Assembly: GCF_907164915.1 (NCBI RefSeq)
Contig: NC_061869.1
Coordinates: forward strand, 38,998,840-39,062,839
Direction of reading: 5' to 3'
Length of the DNA stretch: 64,000 nt
DNA from: Impatiens glandulifera
Lineage: Eukaryota; Streptophyta; Magnoliopsida; Ericales; Balsaminaceae
A program made the position numbers and the translations under genes. Shown here piece by piece: positions 24,208-36,135 of this stretch. Each line of letters starts with the position of its first letter. Positions within the stretch are counted from its first letter, which is position 1. The notes below the pieces were generated by a model. That model worked only from the letters and a program-made list of their open reading frames with translations. It was not told the origin of the DNA and made no database searches.

Positions 24208-26393
24208 TCCAGTTCATTTTGTACGAATTTCTTACTCTACTTCCGGTCAGTAAGGTGTTGCCCTGCTGATCCTTAACTAGACATGCATGCGTTTAAAAAT
24301 AAACAGTAAACCCATTGTCACACAATTGGATAATGCTAATAAGGTTATAACACATGTTTTCCACAAGTAGCATATCGTTGATGGTGAGATTACCATGGAT
24401 AATCTTACCCTTACTCATTGTCTTACCCTTGTTGTTGTCACCAAAGGTGATCTTATACCTTGAGTATTTCATCGCTTCGGTCAGAGGTCGTCTATCACCG
24501 ATCATGTGTCTGGAGCAACCACTGTTCAGATACCATATGGATTCATCCAAGCAGTTGACCTATTGTACGTATAAAAATACATATTTACAACATTGTGGTA
24601 CCCACATTTAATTGGATCCTCGATTAATCAGTCCCTTGGGAATCCATATTTGAGTTATTTTGATGGATTTCCCATGTTGTGTTGTGAGCAGTGTGTAAGA
24701 TTGCGTCTTAGCAGACGTCTTCCTATTAGTAGTTGATCTGTTAACCTTATAGGATAGTTTTGTCTAAAACTCATTGACTTCCTGTCAGGTTTTGGTTTGA
24801 CAGACTTGTTGGCTACTCCGTTTCTGGGCTTCAGCCATCTTTTAACTGGCTTAACATAAACTATATCATCCTTAAAGGTTAGATCTTCACAGCTTGAATC
24901 AGGTCCTTTATTAGTTAAACTGTCCCTGACAAAGCTTATTGGATTAAGCTTGTCTTTCACGGGGTTTAACTTTTCACATGATTTGTTAGGGATGGCATTA
25001 TCAATTCCTAAACTTGATTTGCATTATGCAGGCCTCAACATACTTATTTGTTGTCTGACTGCATCTCCAAACCTCGTCCACGAACTGACCACATATGTCA
25101 AACGTTGGTTTTCAGAAGAAAGTGTTTGAACCTTTTCCTTGAGCTTCTCATTCTTAGATGAGAGCTCAACCACTTTGTTTTCAAAATCTTTTGGTTTAGA
25201 AGTTTGAGATGAAGAAGAGTTATTAGTTTCACATTTCAATCTCATTTCATTAAAAGAGTCTAACAACTTCTTGTACTCAATGACCATGTTATTAAGTGCA
25301 GCAGTTAAGTCATCTCTTATAAACTCTTTAAGAAGAGAAGCCAAATATCACAGATTCTTCCTCTACCATGAAGCATGTAACGTTTTCATCATTGTTGTCG
25401 CTAGATGATGAATCATCGGAGTCCCTTGGGCCCACTTGGCCTTGCTATCAGCAGCCATGAGAGCCTTCAACTCTTTCTGGTTCTTCTTATCACCTCTCTC
25501 TTGTCATTACAATTTCGATTCCTGCATTCCGCCTTGAAGTGTCCTAGTTTATCATAGTTAAAACATTTCAAGTTAGCCTTATAGTTACCCTTATCATCAT
25601 TGTTGTTTTTTGAAGACCTTGATTTAGGATTGCTCTTCTTCATGAATTTGTCGAATTTCTTCAAAAAGAGAGCCATGACGTCGTTGCTGCTCTGTTAGGC
25701 AGCAGTCTTCACAACATTGTGGTAGGTGGCTCCTCATTAGTCACTAGCGCCTTGGTAGAAATGACAGATGTGGAATGCTCCTATTCGTTCCTAGAGTTTA
25801 TTTCAAACCCATAGGCCTTCAGATCGGCTAGAACTCATAGAGCTCTATCTTGTTGAGGTCTTTAGATTCCCTCATTGTCATTGTCTTAATATCTCACTCT
25901 CTAGGCAGCGCAGGCATGACTTTGATCGCAACATCTCTGTTGCTTTAAATCTTACCCAAAGTGGAGAGAGTAGTGATAATTTTACTGAATCTCTCATCGA
26001 ACTCAGTCAAAATCTCTCTAGGACGCATCTTGATGTTATCGAACTACTGTGTGGAAACCCTGAGTTTGTTTTCTTTGGTTTTCTCATTTCCCTCACACAG
26101 ATGAGTCAGCTTCTCCCAAATTTCTTTGTCAGTGGGGCATGTGATGATCTTGTTGAACATGTTATAATCCAATGTCTTATAGAGGATGTCATTTACCATG
26201 TTGTCGAGGTTGTTCTACCTCTTATCTTTAGTGGTCCATTCAGATCTAGCTTCTCAATCTTTATCGGACCATCGATGATGACAAACCACATGTCATCATC
26301 TATGGAACATAAATGAGTTTACACTCTTACTTTTTATCCGTTGTAGTTTTCCTTACAGAACATAGGAACCTTGTTAGTGGCAGCCATAGACAT
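24208..26393 (-). pseudogene. Element C gag and start of pol, broken
   Basis: Gag begins at ATG 26393-26391. Recognisable pieces are a UBN2-like core with several stops (26390-25700), a knuckle at about 25530-25580 with one Cys replaced (CFNYDKLGHFKAEC), a coiled-coil-like acidic segment (25344-25024) and a tail (24960-24655). The protease start follows (WYLNSGCSRHMIG, 24535-24500), with NSG in place of the catalytic DSG. Multiple stops and frameshifts. Pol continues into the gap. Confidence 0.8.
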
Positions 26394-26432
26394 GATTTCG
26401 GATCTGATGATGCTTGGGAATAGAAAATGAGG

Positions 26433-26444
26433 CTCTAATAACAC
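26433..26444 (-). other. Degenerate primer-binding site of element C
   Basis: The minus strand reads TGTTATTAGAGC, two changes from TGGTATCAGAGC, placed two bases inside the LTR end at 26447. Confidence 0.7.
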
Positions 26445-27044
26445 TTGTTAGTATCGGTGTTGACAATAGAGACGGGGGTCTAACTATTGTGAACAACTTA
26501 TACACTTCAATTCGATTTTAACACTGTTAGAAGTTAAAATTTGTTTCTATTCTTCATAAATCTTCACAAACTCTTGAACAAGTTCAAGTGCGGAACCCTT
26601 TGTTGGATTCGAAGCTTTAAATGAATAAATGCAAATGGAAGAAAGTAAAGAACACGGGAAGTTTAGGGATGTTTAGAGATAAAACTCCTACGTCACCCCT
26701 TATTCCTCAACAGGAATGATATTCACTAGAAGACTTTGATCGGTATAGAACACACTAAACAAACCCAGTCAGAAACTACATGACTTAAGAATTGCCTACT
26801 TCTGAACTTCTAGCTAACTCTCTGTTGAACAAAACACCCTCTTTTCAAATTACAACACTTAGATTTCAAATAGAAAAATATAGTATATGATTTACTATAT
26901 GATCACATCTAGATAGTAGGTAATTTTCACTTGAGCTTGAGAGAGATTAGATAATCAGATGGCAAGAGAAAGGTTCAGTGAATGATCAAGAAGTCAGTAA
27001 GTTTTTTTTGGTTTCGTGCGTTTCGCCCGTTGTCCTTGGGTATC

Positions 27045-27052
27045 TATTTATA
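27045..27052 (-). promoter_or_regulatory. TATA box of LTR C
   Basis: TATAAATA on the minus strand, about 300 bp downstream of the tandem array in transcription order. Confidence 0.55.
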
Positions 27053-27360
27053 CTTGAAGTGCACCAATGGTCGAAAATTTTTTGAGGACATGTGTCCTCC
27101 TTTTGTTGGATGACGGCCAACAGTACAAAGGTGCATCAGACTGAGCATTGGGATAGTGGTCGTACCAGACAGGTAGTGCGTCGAATATCCTCTAATATAC
27201 TGTTGTAATGGTACGTACAATGCATCGTGGGCAATTTGAATATTGGAGTACGTGACAATTGTTCATTCGTTGTTAGAGCTGAGTTGTCAGACTTTTGAAA
27301 ACGGTAACTGCAGATAAGCTGAGTGAGTACGTAGTTACACAAGTTGGACGACGTCTGCTC

Positions 27361-27807
27361 GCGCTCCTTCTTTAGACCACATCTAAAAATGAGTTAGACC
27401 ACGTCTAACTGCGCTTCCCTTTAGACCACATCTAAATGAGTTAGACCGCGTCTAACCGCGATTCCCTTTAGATGACGTCCATAGTAATTAGACCGCGTTT
27501 AACTGCGCTTCCCTTTAGACCACGTCTAATTGCGTTTCCCTTTAGACCACGTCTAATGGAGTTAGACCGCGTCTAATTGCGCTTCCCTTTAGACCGCGTC
27601 TAAAGAAGTTAGACCGCGTCTAACTACGCTTCCCTTTAGACCACGTCTAAACGAGTTAGACCGCGTCTAATTGCGCTTCCCTTTAGACCACGTCTAAAAG
27701 AGTTAGACCGCGTCTAACCGCACTTCCCTTTAGACCACGTCTAAACGAGTTAAACCGCATCTTACTGTGCTTCCCTTTAAACCATGTCTAAAGGAGTTAG
27801 ACCGTGT
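27361..27807. repeat. Tandem array of about 47-bp units with inverted repeats, in U3 of LTR C
   Basis: About nine units of the form TTAGACCACGTCTAA, a short linker, TTAGACCGCGTCTAA, then a spacer ending GCGCTTCCCTT. Each 15-mer has TTAGAC/GTCTAA arms, giving two quasi-palindromes per unit. One unit lacks part of its half. The array continues as degenerate copies at 41946-42060 beyond element B. Confidence 0.85.
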
Positions 27808-29123
27808 TGATAAGAAAAATTAAGTAAGTTAATTTTCAAACCGGCCATACATTACAAGTTTTGAATATTTATTCTAAATAATCAAAAAGGGAGAAATTGA
27901 TAAGAAAAATTAAGTAAATTTAATTTTTGGAATCGGATAGAAAAACTAAACAATTGTTAACTTATATGTGCAGAAACGGATCAAATCGTGTAAACCGGCT
28001 GGAGCCTCATGAACCGGTTACTGAAACACTTCAAAGAAATCCAGTTCCAAGTGATCAAGTCAAGATCAGGGAAACCGGTTTTAACTCTCTCAAGAGATCG
28101 GCTAGCAAAGACAATATTCACACTCCAGCCGGACTATATTATGTACGAAACAAACCGGCCACTACAATCTGCAGAGATGACGTATGATGACGAAATAGAC
28201 GTGTCTCGAAGGGATAAAAGAAGATAAGATCCGATCGGAAGCATGCGAGGAAATCAATGATGATTTACTGATCCGATGTTGACAACCGGAAGGTGCATGC
28301 CTGACACGTGTCGGAATCTGCAAACCGGCAACGTCACATTTTCCTGAGGAATCCTTGCATGCTTGCCAAGTGTTGAGGAAGGTGAAACGTGCAAGTAACC
28401 TTCCTGCACCGGCGTGATGCTGGATCAACCAATCCCACGGTGAGAGAAGAATGTGACCGTTGGGATCTCATCTACTATAAAAGGAAGATGAAGCGACCTC
28501 ATTAATGGCATCTAAGACATACGAACATATACGAAAGCAAGCGATAAGTTACAAAAATCTTAGAGAGATAAAATCTTACGATCCAAAACCGGTGTGTTAT
28601 AAACCGGAAGCTTTCTGTGTGTACTTGTGTTGTGTTACTGTATTACATCAAGAGTGAGTTGGTGTAACCGGCGAGTAGCGAGTTGGGCTCGACCGGCATA
28701 GTAATTCTTGTAACTTTGAAAGTTAGTGGAGATCCTTCTCATAACCTGAGAAGAAGGGGTGACGTAGGAGGGTTTGCTCCGAACATCGATAAAAAATCTT
28801 GTCTCGTGTTATTTCCTTCATTTTATTGTTTGTTCACCTAACCTAACCAAAGTCAATTCTACTCCTTACATCACAAACCGGTCCAATCACATATCTAAAA
28901 CCTACTCCTTCTAAAACATCATCTAAGTCGCATACGTTGCTTCAGACTGAAACAGACATTTCCTCCCTTGAACCCGGTTTAAGAGTCTGACAGTTTGTGT
29001 AGTGCTGAGAACGGTTAGAGTCTTTAACCGGACTATCACCAAAGTGTTGTGTGTGTTGTAAGAGGCCACCCTTCCTAAAAGCGAAAACACCCCGGTCCTC
29101 CAAGGGCGTCCCCGATCCTAACA
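27808..29123 (+). repeat. 5' LTR of element B (1316 bp)
   Basis: TGATAAG..CCTAACA, equal in length to 40630-41945. Its first 90 bp repeat at 27898 and include a PPT-like AAAAAGGGAGAAAT. Promoter: TGACCGTTGG (28454-28463), 12 bp, then TATAAAAG (28476-28483). Confidence 0.95.
28454..28483 (+). promoter_or_regulatory. LTR B core promoter: MSA-like box and TATA box
   Basis: TGACCGTTGG, 12 bp, TATAAAAG; the same pair is at 41274-41303 in the 3' LTR and in LTR A. Transcription should start near 28510. Confidence 0.6.
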
Positions 29124-29125
29124 AG

Positions 29126-29137
29126 TGGTATCAGAGC
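29126..29137 (+). other. Primer-binding site of element B
   Basis: TGGTATCAGAGC, complementary to the initiator tRNA-Met 3' end, two bases after the LTR end at 29123. Confidence 0.93.
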
Positions 29138-29168
29138 CAGGTTCTTAGCACTCAAGCAACCAAAGAAG

Positions 29169-31002
29169 ATGGGAAGCATGACCCACAGCGACAAGCCACC
29201 AATGCTAAACAGTGAAGCGTTTAGTAGTTGGAAGAAACAGATGTATCTACATCTGATCACGTTAGATGATGAAATGAGTCGAGTCCTGAAAGAAGGACCG
29301 ATCAAGATCAACAAGGAGTTAGACCAATGGACAAATGAAGATCGAAGACGGAGTAACCTGGACAACCATTGCATGAGGCACATTTATAAGGCTATAGATG
29401 ATAACACCTTGAACAAGATCTCAGACTGCGATAATGCAAAGGAAGCCTGAGAAACGATCATTCAGATCCATGAGGGAAACGAAAGAACAAAGGAGAACAA
29501 AAATCTTGGTGGCTACACAGAAATGTGAAAACATTAGGATGAAACCGGGGGAAAACATGAAGGAATTTAGTAATCGGTTCACCAGTGTGGTCAACGATCT
29601 TCAAACACTCGGAAAGAAGTATGACAACCGAGAAGTAATCATCAAAGCCTTAAGATCACTACCGAGCACTTGGGATATCAAGACCATGGTGATGAGGGAA
29701 TCGAGCACCCTCGGGCAAATGAAGTTGCATGATGTGTTTGAGGATATAAAAGCCTACGAGTTTGAGATTAAGTCTCGGATCGAAGATGAAGCATCCACAT
29801 CAACCACAGCCAGAGCTTTGGTTACATCGGTGGAACCGGCGGTCCAAGTATCAACCGTTCCGGCTCCAGTCAAAAGCGCTGATCAGATCAGTGAAGATGT
29901 GATGGCGATGCTAGCTCGGAAATTTGGGAGATTCATGAAGAAGAGTCAGGCACCATCTAACAACGATTTTAATTATAATTATGTAGATAAATCAAATAAA
30001 AGATGCTATAACTGTGACGGTTTTGGACATTTCAGGTCAGAATGCAGAAAACCAAGGAGAGACGATAGAAAACCGGAAAGAAACTATCAAGGCAACTGGT
30101 ACCAGGGTAACAACTACCAAGGGAACAACTACCGGAGAAATGATAACCAACGGAACGACTATCAGAGAAACAATGACCAGCATGCCGACGAAGGGAAGGA
30201 GATTCAGAAAGCACTCATCGCATCCGACGGTGGAAGCGAGTGGGCGTACTCCGACAACGAAGACAATGAAGAAAGGGTAACCTGTTTCATGGCAAACGAC
30301 GAAGAGGTATTTGATTTCTCTTCTGACGAGTTTACTAAAGAAGATTTGATTTCTGCACTCAACGAAATGGTCGCTGAGTTCAGAAACATATCTATATACA
30401 TACCGACTCCGGTAGAATCTAAAACCGTAGAGTCAAATAGTACCACTGTTAAAACATGTGAAACCGCAGTGTATGAACCGGATGAACTATCCTTAGACAA
30501 TAAGGAGACAGTTCAACCGGTAACTGAAACCGATGAACGAGCACTGTATGTTACGGCTGCGTGGGAGAGATCTCGTCAAGCCGTAAAACAAATGTGTAAT
30601 TATAAAAGATATCCTAAATGTAGATTTGGTATTGGTTACGAACCAAATAAACAAAATGAATTAAAACAACCTAACGGGATGAAAGTCACAAAAGACAATC
30701 TTCCATTTATAAGATTTGTCAAGAGTTCAACAACCGAAAATAACTTAAAACCGGAAGAAGAACTTAAGTATGTAAGTCCGACTGAATCGGAAAACTGGCT
30801 TCATCCTAAGAGAAGGAAAGTCAACCGGAAACAAAACAAAACAAACAGATCTCGGTCTCAAAGAAATTCATCACAACATAAGGCATTATTGAGCAAAGGT
30901 CAAGAAATTGAGTCAAACATTATAAGAACAGATACCGGGAAAGTGATTCGACTTATTCAAGTCAAGATCCCTAAGGGACTAATCAACCATGGACCCAACT
31001 GA
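29169..31002 (+). pseudogene. Element B gag, nonsense and frameshift
   Basis: Starts at ATG 29169, 32 bp after the primer site. A UBN2-like core is followed by a CCHC knuckle (CYNCDGFGHFRSEC) near 30004-30045 and an Asn/Tyr/Gln/Arg-rich low-complexity stretch of YQGNNYQ-type repeats (30075-30180). An acidic and basic tail follows. A TGA at 29448-29450 replaces a Trp codon conserved in element A. One extra A in the A-run near 29500-29505 shifts the frame for the rest. The end overlaps the pol frame by 14 bases. Confidence 0.87.
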
Positions 31003-34000
31003 ATGTGGGTACCAAAAAGGTGTAAATAATTTTCTTTTGCAGGTTAGGAGAATCAACCGGCTAAAGAACTCGGAATGGTATCTGGACAGCGGATGTTCAA
31101 GACACATGACCGGCAACGAAGAGCTACTAACCGATATCAAGTATGAAACCGGAGCAATTATAACATTCGGTGACAACTCGAAAGGTAAAACCGTGGGCAA
31201 GGGTAAGATTGTCCATGGTAACCTATCCATAAATAATGTATTACTGGTAGAAAAACTGCGTTTTAATCTATTAAGTATAAGTCAAATGTGTGATGTGGGT
31301 TACAAAGTTGAATTTCATAAAAACGCATGTTTAGTTAAGAATCAAGAAAATGATATCCTTTTAATTGATAACCGAATGGGAAATATTTACAAAGTTAATT
31401 GGAAAACTGATTTTGAAAAACTCGTGTGCATGATAGCCGGAAATGATCCAAACTGGCTTTGGCATAAACGGCTAAACCATTTGAATTTCAAAACAATTAA
31501 CTTCATATGTTCCAAAGAACTAGTTCACGGTTTTCCAAGTGTTAAGTTCTCAAAAGACAAAGTATGTGCTGCATGTCAAATGGGCAAACAAATAAAGTCA
31601 TCTTTCAAAAGTAAAGGAAACTATCAATCCGAACGATGTTTAGAACGTTTGCATATGGATTTGTTTGGTCCGGTTAAAGTAACCAGTTTAGGAGACATGC
31701 ATTATACTATGGTAGTTATTGATGACTATTCTAAATTTACTTGGGTAAAATTTCTAGCTTCTAAAAATCAAGCAACTCCAAACCTGATCAAATTGATTTT
31801 AAGAATACAAAATGAAAAATCTATTCGGGTAAACAAAATCAGAAGTGATAGAGGAACTGAGTTTATAAACAGCAATTTAACAACTTTTCTTGATGATTCC
31901 GGTATTAGACACGAGTTGTCTAGTGCCAGAACTCCTCAACAAAACGGCCTGGCTGAGAGAAGAAACCGAACTCTCAAGGAAGCCGCTAGATCAATGATAG
32001 CTGATTCGGGTATTGCTCAAAAGTTTTGGGCTGAAGCTATCAACACCGCATGCTACACACAAAACCGATCTTTAGTAACTAAACGCTTTACCAAAATTCC
32101 TTTTGAAATATACTATGATCGAATTCCAAGCATACGGTATTTTCGAATCTTTGGTAGCAAATGTTTTGTTCACAATAACGGCAAGAATTACTTAACCGCT
32201 TTTGATGCTAAATCTGATGAGGGGATAATGTTGGTATATTCAGCTGTAAGTAAAGCATACAGGATATACAATACTAGGACTTTAATAGTTGAAGAAACCG
32301 CCCACGTCGTTTTCAATGAATCGGTTGAACGAAACACTGCACTACCCTTCGATCTTCACAACAGAATGGAAAACTTCAATATTTATTCTGATGATGAAGA
32401 CGAGGTTCCGGTTTTTAAACGATTTGTCAATGACCAAGCGGTTGATGCTGAACCTCAGCCTGTTCAAGCTGCTTTACCGCAGAAAGATGACTCTTCAGTT
32501 TCTACTGAAGAAATCGGTCGGTCTGACTCCGTTCAACCTACCGATCAGTCTAACCTTGATCAGCCAACCGAAAGCTTGATAGACACGTCTCGGATAAACC
32601 TCAGAAGGAACAAAAATCATCCTCTCGAACTAGTAATAGGTAACATATCCTCACCCGTCCGAACTAGGCAACAAAATTTGGAACACTATGAAAACTCAGC
32701 TTTCATATCACAAATTGAGCCGAAAAAGGTGGATGAAGCATTGTCAGATCCCGATTGGATACTAGCAATGCAAGAGGAATTAAACGAGTTTGAGAGAAAT
32801 AAAGTCTGGTATCTAGTCCCTAGACCGAAAAATAAACCGGTTATAGGAACACGATGGGTATTCAGAAATAAACTCAATGAAGACGGTTTAGTTATGAGGA
32901 ACAAAGCCCGGTTAGTGGCTCAAGGCTATAAACAGAAAGAAGGCGTTGATTTTGAAGAATCATTTGCCCCTGTAGCTAGACTTGAGGCCATTAGAATATT
33001 TTTAGCATATGCAGCTTTTAAAAATTTCAAATGGATGTTAAAAGTGATTTTCTAAACGGTAAAGTAAATGAAGAGGTATATGTTAATCAACCTCCAGGTT
33101 TCAAAAATCCAGAACACGAAAATCATGTTTACCGGCTGAACAAAGCCCTTTACGGTTTGAAACAGGCTCCAAGAGCTTGGTACGATACATTAACACAATT
33201 CTTATTTGATCACAAATTCACAATAGGTTCAGTTGACAAAACACTTTTTAAATTTGAGAGAAATGAACAAATATTACTCGTTCAAATTTATGTCGATGAT
33301 ATTATTTTCGGATCAACCGATCCAAAGTTATGTGATAAGTTTTCAAAGATGATGACTGACAGATTTCAAATGAGTATGATGGGACAACTGAGTTTCTTCC
33401 TAGGACTTCAGGTTAAGCAGATTGAAGCCGGAACCTTTATAAGCCAACCGAAGTATACAGCAGAACTATTGAAGAAATTTGGAATGGATACATGCGCTGA
33501 AGCGGCTACGCCAATGAGTCCCTCCATAAAACTAGACAAAGATGAGGATGGTCAAGCCGTTGACATCACAGCATATCGAGGAATGATTGGATCATTGCTT
33601 TATCTAACAGCCAGCCGACCTGACATTTTGTTTACGGTTGGGGTATGCTGAAGATTCCAAGCCAATCCAAAGCAATCACATTATACTGCGGCCAAAAGAA
33701 TTTTAAAATATCTGAAGGGAACTCAAGAAGTGGGACTTTGGTATCCGAAAGACTCAAGTTTCAACCTCATAAGCTACTCAGACGCTGATTACGCAGGATG
33801 CAAGATCGATAGAAAGAGTACAAGTGGAACCTGCCAGTTCCTAGGTGACCGGTTAGTTACCTGAAGCAGCAAGAAACAGACCTCAGTTGCAACATCAACC
33901 GTAGAGGCAGAGTACATAGCAGCCGGAAGCTGCTGTGCACAACTCCTCTGGATCCAACAACAACTAAGGGACTTCGGTGTAGAAGCCAAGGAATCTCCAA

Positions 34001-34245
34001 TATTCTGTGACAACACCAGCGCGATAACGATTACATAAAATTCAGTGCTGCACTCAAGAACAAAGCACATTGATATAAGACACTATTTCATCCGAGAGCA
34101 CGTTCAGGAGAAACACATCCGGTTGGAATACGTCTCGACCGAGCAACAAGTAGCGGACATCTTCACAAAACCGCTACAGGAAGCTAAGTGTTCTCATTTT
34201 AGGAATATTCTAAGAATTACTGATGTTAAGCAACTTATATCATGA
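30989..34245 (+). pseudogene. Element B pol (protease, integrase, RT, RNase H), broken
   Basis: Protease [10 protein letters not shown] (about 31085-31115), integrase zinc residues ([16 protein letters not shown]), integrase core ([24 protein letters not shown] and E all present), RT with [10 protein letters not shown] (33291-33320), and RNase H with SYSDADYAG and HIDIRHYF. Compared with element A, a deletion of about 10 bp near 33030 shifts the frame before the RT core. In-frame stops follow at 33649-33651, 33862-33864 and 34036-34038. It ends at 34245. No active Pol is possible from this copy. Confidence 0.9.
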
Positions 34246-34962
34246 TCATGCATGCATATTGCTTACATACGTAACACTGAAAACCGGGATATGTGTTCAG
34301 AGAGAAGCTCTCGCTTCTCAAACCATATTCAAATAGGCCATTGAAAATTCAAGAATGCTAACCGGGAGAAAGTCTTCGGTTATGCCTGATTACTTCATAA
34401 CGTCAAAATCACGTGTATACTTACTATACGGTTGAAATAACCTAGTTGAAGTGGATATACTCAATCCAAAGTTGAACAAATGTTGAAGTGACTCAACATT
34501 TCTTCACAATCGGAACAAAATATCCAACTACAAACCGGTCATGGAAAACCGCTCAGTACAAATGCACTCTGGTTTTGATGGAATGAACTTTTCCGGTTAA
34601 TCTGGGATAACTAACTGAGTTTTCATGCATATCTTGAAAAATAAAGCCAGTAATAAATAAAAACAGTCTACCGCAATCGAGATGACGATATGTGTCCATC
34701 ATTAAGAGAGGGAGACTCACATCTTGTCAACATATTTTTGTCATCATGAATATCTTGGTAATAATTAGTTTTGCTTTGGAAATAAACATTATACACTCCA
34801 ACAAGTTAAAGCCTATTAACTAATTGATGACATCATCGAGCATGCTTAACCTACTAATCTAGCCGAACACCTGGCTATATAAACCACCCTTAAATCCTCA
34901 CAACTCTTCACAAAAATCACTATTCACAAAAACTGTCTTAAGTTCAAAACTCTCTCAAGAAC
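34246..34962 (+). other. Spacer between pol and accessory ORF X1
   Basis: No coding frame. A purine-rich tract AAGAGAGGGAGA (34705-34716) resembles a polypurine tract but is not followed by an LTR. The promoter of X1 lies at the 3' end. Confidence 0.6.
34876..34883 (+). promoter_or_regulatory. TATA box of accessory ORF X1
   Basis: TATATAAA, 80 bp before the X1 start codon, with an A/C-rich leader between. No MSA-like box was seen here, in contrast with X2 and X3. Confidence 0.5.
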
Positions 34963-35646
34963 ATGAACTCCAACTCTCTAGCAAAGAAAATTCTATTGGC
35001 TGATTTCAACTCAATCTACCAATATGAAGATCATGAGGTTAGAGAAATGTTCTTAGCCGTTGAAAGAAGCGGGCTAAGAGGATTTCTGGAAAACAGATTC
35101 ATTCTCGACTACCTAGTAGTCGAAGAATTCTTCCAGACCGCAAAGGAGGTGCATCGAGACATAATCGTTGCACAAGTTTACGGTCAGTCATTTCTATTCA
35201 GCGATACGGATTTCGCTGAATACTGCGGTTTGCCCACTGAAGGGGCAACCGATTTAACCTACTCTCCGGTGACCATGGAAGAAATGTGTCATCGGTTCTC
35301 CAATTCTAACATCCCGGTTAGACCCTGGGGTGCTAAAAGTCAACTCTCTCACAAGTACCAGCTTCTTTGTGAGATTCTGGGAAAGTCCATCTTGGGCAGA
35401 GAGAAAAGCTATTACTACACCCAAAGGCTTTTCGAGATGATGATCGCTGTTACGGTTGGGACACCGGTTAATTGGTCCTGGATTATCTTCTGCAACCTGA
35501 AGAAGATGCTCCTTTCAAACAAAACCGGTTACGCTCCTCAGCTAAGCGTTTTTTGTGCCAGCCTGGAGATCCACTCTAGACCCTTCGTAACTCTCCATCC
35601 AAAGCATGTGCTCACTAAGGAGAGAGTACAAGAGCTGATCGACTAA
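34963..35646 (+). CDS. Accessory protein X1 of element B (227 aa)
   Basis: Function unknown. Open from ATG 34963. The N-terminus has LLADFNS, then SGLRGFLE, then YGQSFLFSDTDFAEYCGLPT and EG, then a helical second half with SILGREK, MMIAVTVGTPVNW and IIFCNLKK. These blocks occur in the same order in X2 and X3, so the three are paralogues. There is no signal peptide or membrane anchor, which argues against an envelope protein. The frame stays open for 17 more codons after the TAA at 35644, so the stop may be a later mutation. The sequence looks like plant-transposon-associated domains of unknown function. Confidence 0.8.
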   Translation: MNSNSLAKKILLADFNSIYQYEDHEVREMFLAVERSGLRGFLENRFILDYLVVEEFFQTAKEVHRDIIVAQVYGQSFLFSDTDFAEYCGLPTEGATDLTYSPVTMEEMCHRFSNSNIPVRPWGAKSQLSHKYQLLCEILGKSILGREKSYYYTQRLFEMMIAVTVGTPVNWSWIIFCNLKKMLLSNKTGYAPQLSVFCASLEIHSRPFVTLHPKHVLTKERVQELID

Positions 35647-36135
35647 TGGGAAGCATTTAAGGCAAAGAGGAATCAAGCGGCCGAGTCATCAAATGTTTAA
35701 CTTATCTATCTTTCTTTTTCTTTCCCAAACCGGTAATTTTGTTGTACTACCGGTTTGGTACAATGAATTAATGAAGATCATTTCTTTCCATCTTAGTCTA
35801 AAAATCTAAAATCATAAATGATCAACATTTAATGCGCCGTATCAAACCAAATCAAATCACTCTTGGAAACAGAAATCTCCATTTTTCAAGAAGCACGCCT
35901 AATCCGATTTGACTAGACATGCCTCTATTCTCTTGATAACTTACAAAACATTAATGACCAGACATAAACGGTCAGATTTTTCAAAAATATCCTCATTTAA
36001 TGCATCCAACCGTTCAAGCTATAAAAAGGGGATTCAATCCTCCATCTTTAAAATACGTCTCCTTCACTCTTCTCTCTAAAGCTTGAAAGATCAAAAGAAA
36101 TCCTTTCGACCTCTCATTCTCATTCTTCCTCAAAA
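35647..36135 (+). other. X1-X2 intergenic region with X2 promoter
   Basis: AT-rich, without a coding frame after the short extension of X1. CCAACCGTTC (36007-36016) precedes TATAAAAAG (36020-36028), which is followed by a CT-rich leader to ATG 36136. Confidence 0.6.
36007..36028 (+). promoter_or_regulatory. X2 promoter: AACGG-core box and TATA box
   Basis: CCAACCGTTC followed by TATAAAAAG, 108 bp before the X2 start codon. A second AACGG (AAACGGTCA) lies near 35967. Layout parallels the X3 promoter. Confidence 0.5.

Larger units (their letters stand above)
24208..27807 (-). mobile_element. Element C: copia/Sirevirus-like retroelement, right-hand (5') part, interrupted by element B
   Basis: Minus-strand order: 5' LTR (42339-41951 joined to 27807-26447), primer site, degenerate gag, and the first part of pol running into the assembly gap. 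Gag and protease motifs are related to elements A and B but more diverged. Element B sits inside its LTR, and the far side of element C abuts the truncated pol of element D, into which C evidently inserted. Confidence 0.82.
26447..27807 (-). repeat. 5' LTR of element C, promoter-proximal part
   Basis: Starts TGTTAG at 26447 beside the primer site. It contains TATAAATA (27052-27045, minus) and, farther upstream in U3, a tandem array. The remaining 389 bp of the same LTR lie beyond element B at 41951-42339, ending GACTCAACA. Joined length is about 1750 bp. Confidence 0.78.

Noticed and set aside
34705..34716. AAGAGAGGGAGA after pol as the functional polypurine tract of element B
   Set aside because: No LTR follows; the LTR lies 6 kb downstream beyond the accessory ORFs.
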